Source: Deinococcus sp. JMULE3
Lineage (GTDB): Bacteria > Deinococcota > Deinococci > Deinococcales > Deinococcaceae
Length of the DNA stretch: 64,000 nucleotides
NCBI RefSeq assembly: GCF_013337115.1
Contig: NZ_SGWE01000004.1
Location: 620,001-684,000 of the forward strand
Direction: 5' to 3'
Of this stretch, positions 63,832 through 64,000 are shown in pieces. The notes beneath the pieces were generated by a model that was not told the DNA's origin, ran no database searches, and was given only the letters and a program-made list of their open reading frames with translations. The translations under genes and the position numbers were made by a program. The stretch's first letter is position 1. The number at the start of each line of letters is the position of its first letter.

Positions 63832-64000
63832 ATGGGTCTCATCTCTCTGCTGTCCAGCGATCCGCTGGCGTTCCTGATCGTGGCGGCCGCGCTGCTGCTG
63901 TCGCTGGCCTTTCACGAGTTCGCGCACGCCTGGACCGCCGACCGGCTGGGCGATCCCACTCCGCGCCGTTTCGGGCGGGTGACGCTGAATCCCATCAATC
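63832..64000 (+). CDS. Site-2 protease family (M50) metalloprotease, 3' end cut off
   Basis: 56 residues visible before the window ends. Starts with a membrane helix (about 11-30) carrying the zinc-binding HExxH in FHEFAHAW (about residues 28-32), followed by [18 protein letters not shown], characteristic of the small YwhC-type site-2 proteases that cleave within membranes. ATG 63832 follows TAGAAT by 8 nt. Third ligand and C-terminus are outside the window. Confidence 0.88.
   Translation, partial: MGLISLLSSDPLAFLIVAAALLLSLAFHEFAHAWTADRLGDPTPRRFGRVTLNPIN

Overview
The window is about 70% G+C bacterial chromosome and looks like a Deinococcus. The evidence for that is an LEA-like desiccation protein, a ClpS/ClpA pair, a short-form HisG with HisZ, glycogen enzymes, and above all a recurring TANNNT box 5-9 nt upstream of about 30 start codons, the pattern expected for leaderless mRNAs in Deinococcus. 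No species is assigned. Almost all of the sequence is ordinary chromosome. The unusual parts are small repeats, one low-G+C insertion region near 13.3-15.5 kb, and a small RiPP-type locus near 54.3-56.3 kb.

Layout. 0-3.1 kb: ABC-2 exporter operon (minus strand) with a MITE inside it. 3.3-12.1 kb: DUF937 protein, aquaporin, cysteine synthase, P-loop protein plus enolase-superfamily epimerase, clpS-clpA, lipoprotein, acetyltransferase. 12.2-15.5 kb: LCP-family cell-wall protein, then an IS5-type element nested in an older 237-bp inverted-repeat element, then an A+T-rich orphan immunity-like gene. 15.5-24 kb: GH13 glucosidase, DedA protein, lipoprotein, hisZ-hisG, a frameshifted patB, mtnN, lrgA-lrgB. 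24-31.4 kb: TetR regulator, a histidine kinase/DUF4097/response regulator operon, and a PAS-GGDEF-EAL protein. 31.5-44 kb: two tRNAs, glgA, an RNA methyltransferase, an orphan GAF histidine kinase, glgP, a CMD-family protein, an EamA transporter, a Bmp-type ABC ATPase. 44-54 kb: PAP2 phosphatase, cytochrome c, HNH protein, DUF1517 protein, LEA-like protein, M42 peptidase, ApaG, frameshifted dusA, a degenerate amidotransferase-truncated haemoglobin fusion, and a LysM protein. 54.3-60.3 kb: membrane protein, HPr-kinase-like protein, PqqD-like protein, and divergently a 55-residue precursor carrying a lasso-type leader motif whose 3' end overlaps a 1334-residue secreted nuclease. 60.3-64 kb: nucleotidyltransferase, HtrA protease, CCA-adding-type enzyme, and the start of a site-2 protease.

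Three patterns cross gene boundaries. (1) A MITE of 132-154 bp occurs six times with TACGGAnTCCG ends. Four copies have perfect 3-bp TNA duplications, and four copies abut a gene's stop codon. (2) A heptamer repeat (AGTGGGN), usually as two inverted arms, occurs five times, mostly at 3' ends of genes. (3) Four genes are each off by exactly one missing base at or near a G/C run (P-loop protein, patB, EamA, dusA). This is either under-called homopolymers in the assembly or real decay, and it should be settled before these genes are called broken.

The best candidate for an undescribed system is the precursor/PqqD/HprK-like kinase/membrane protein locus. Its leader fits the lasso-peptide recognition pattern exactly, yet no cyclase or leader peptidase is nearby and the core has no acidic residue where a lasso ring would need one. 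The second candidate is the amidotransferase-haemoglobin fusion.
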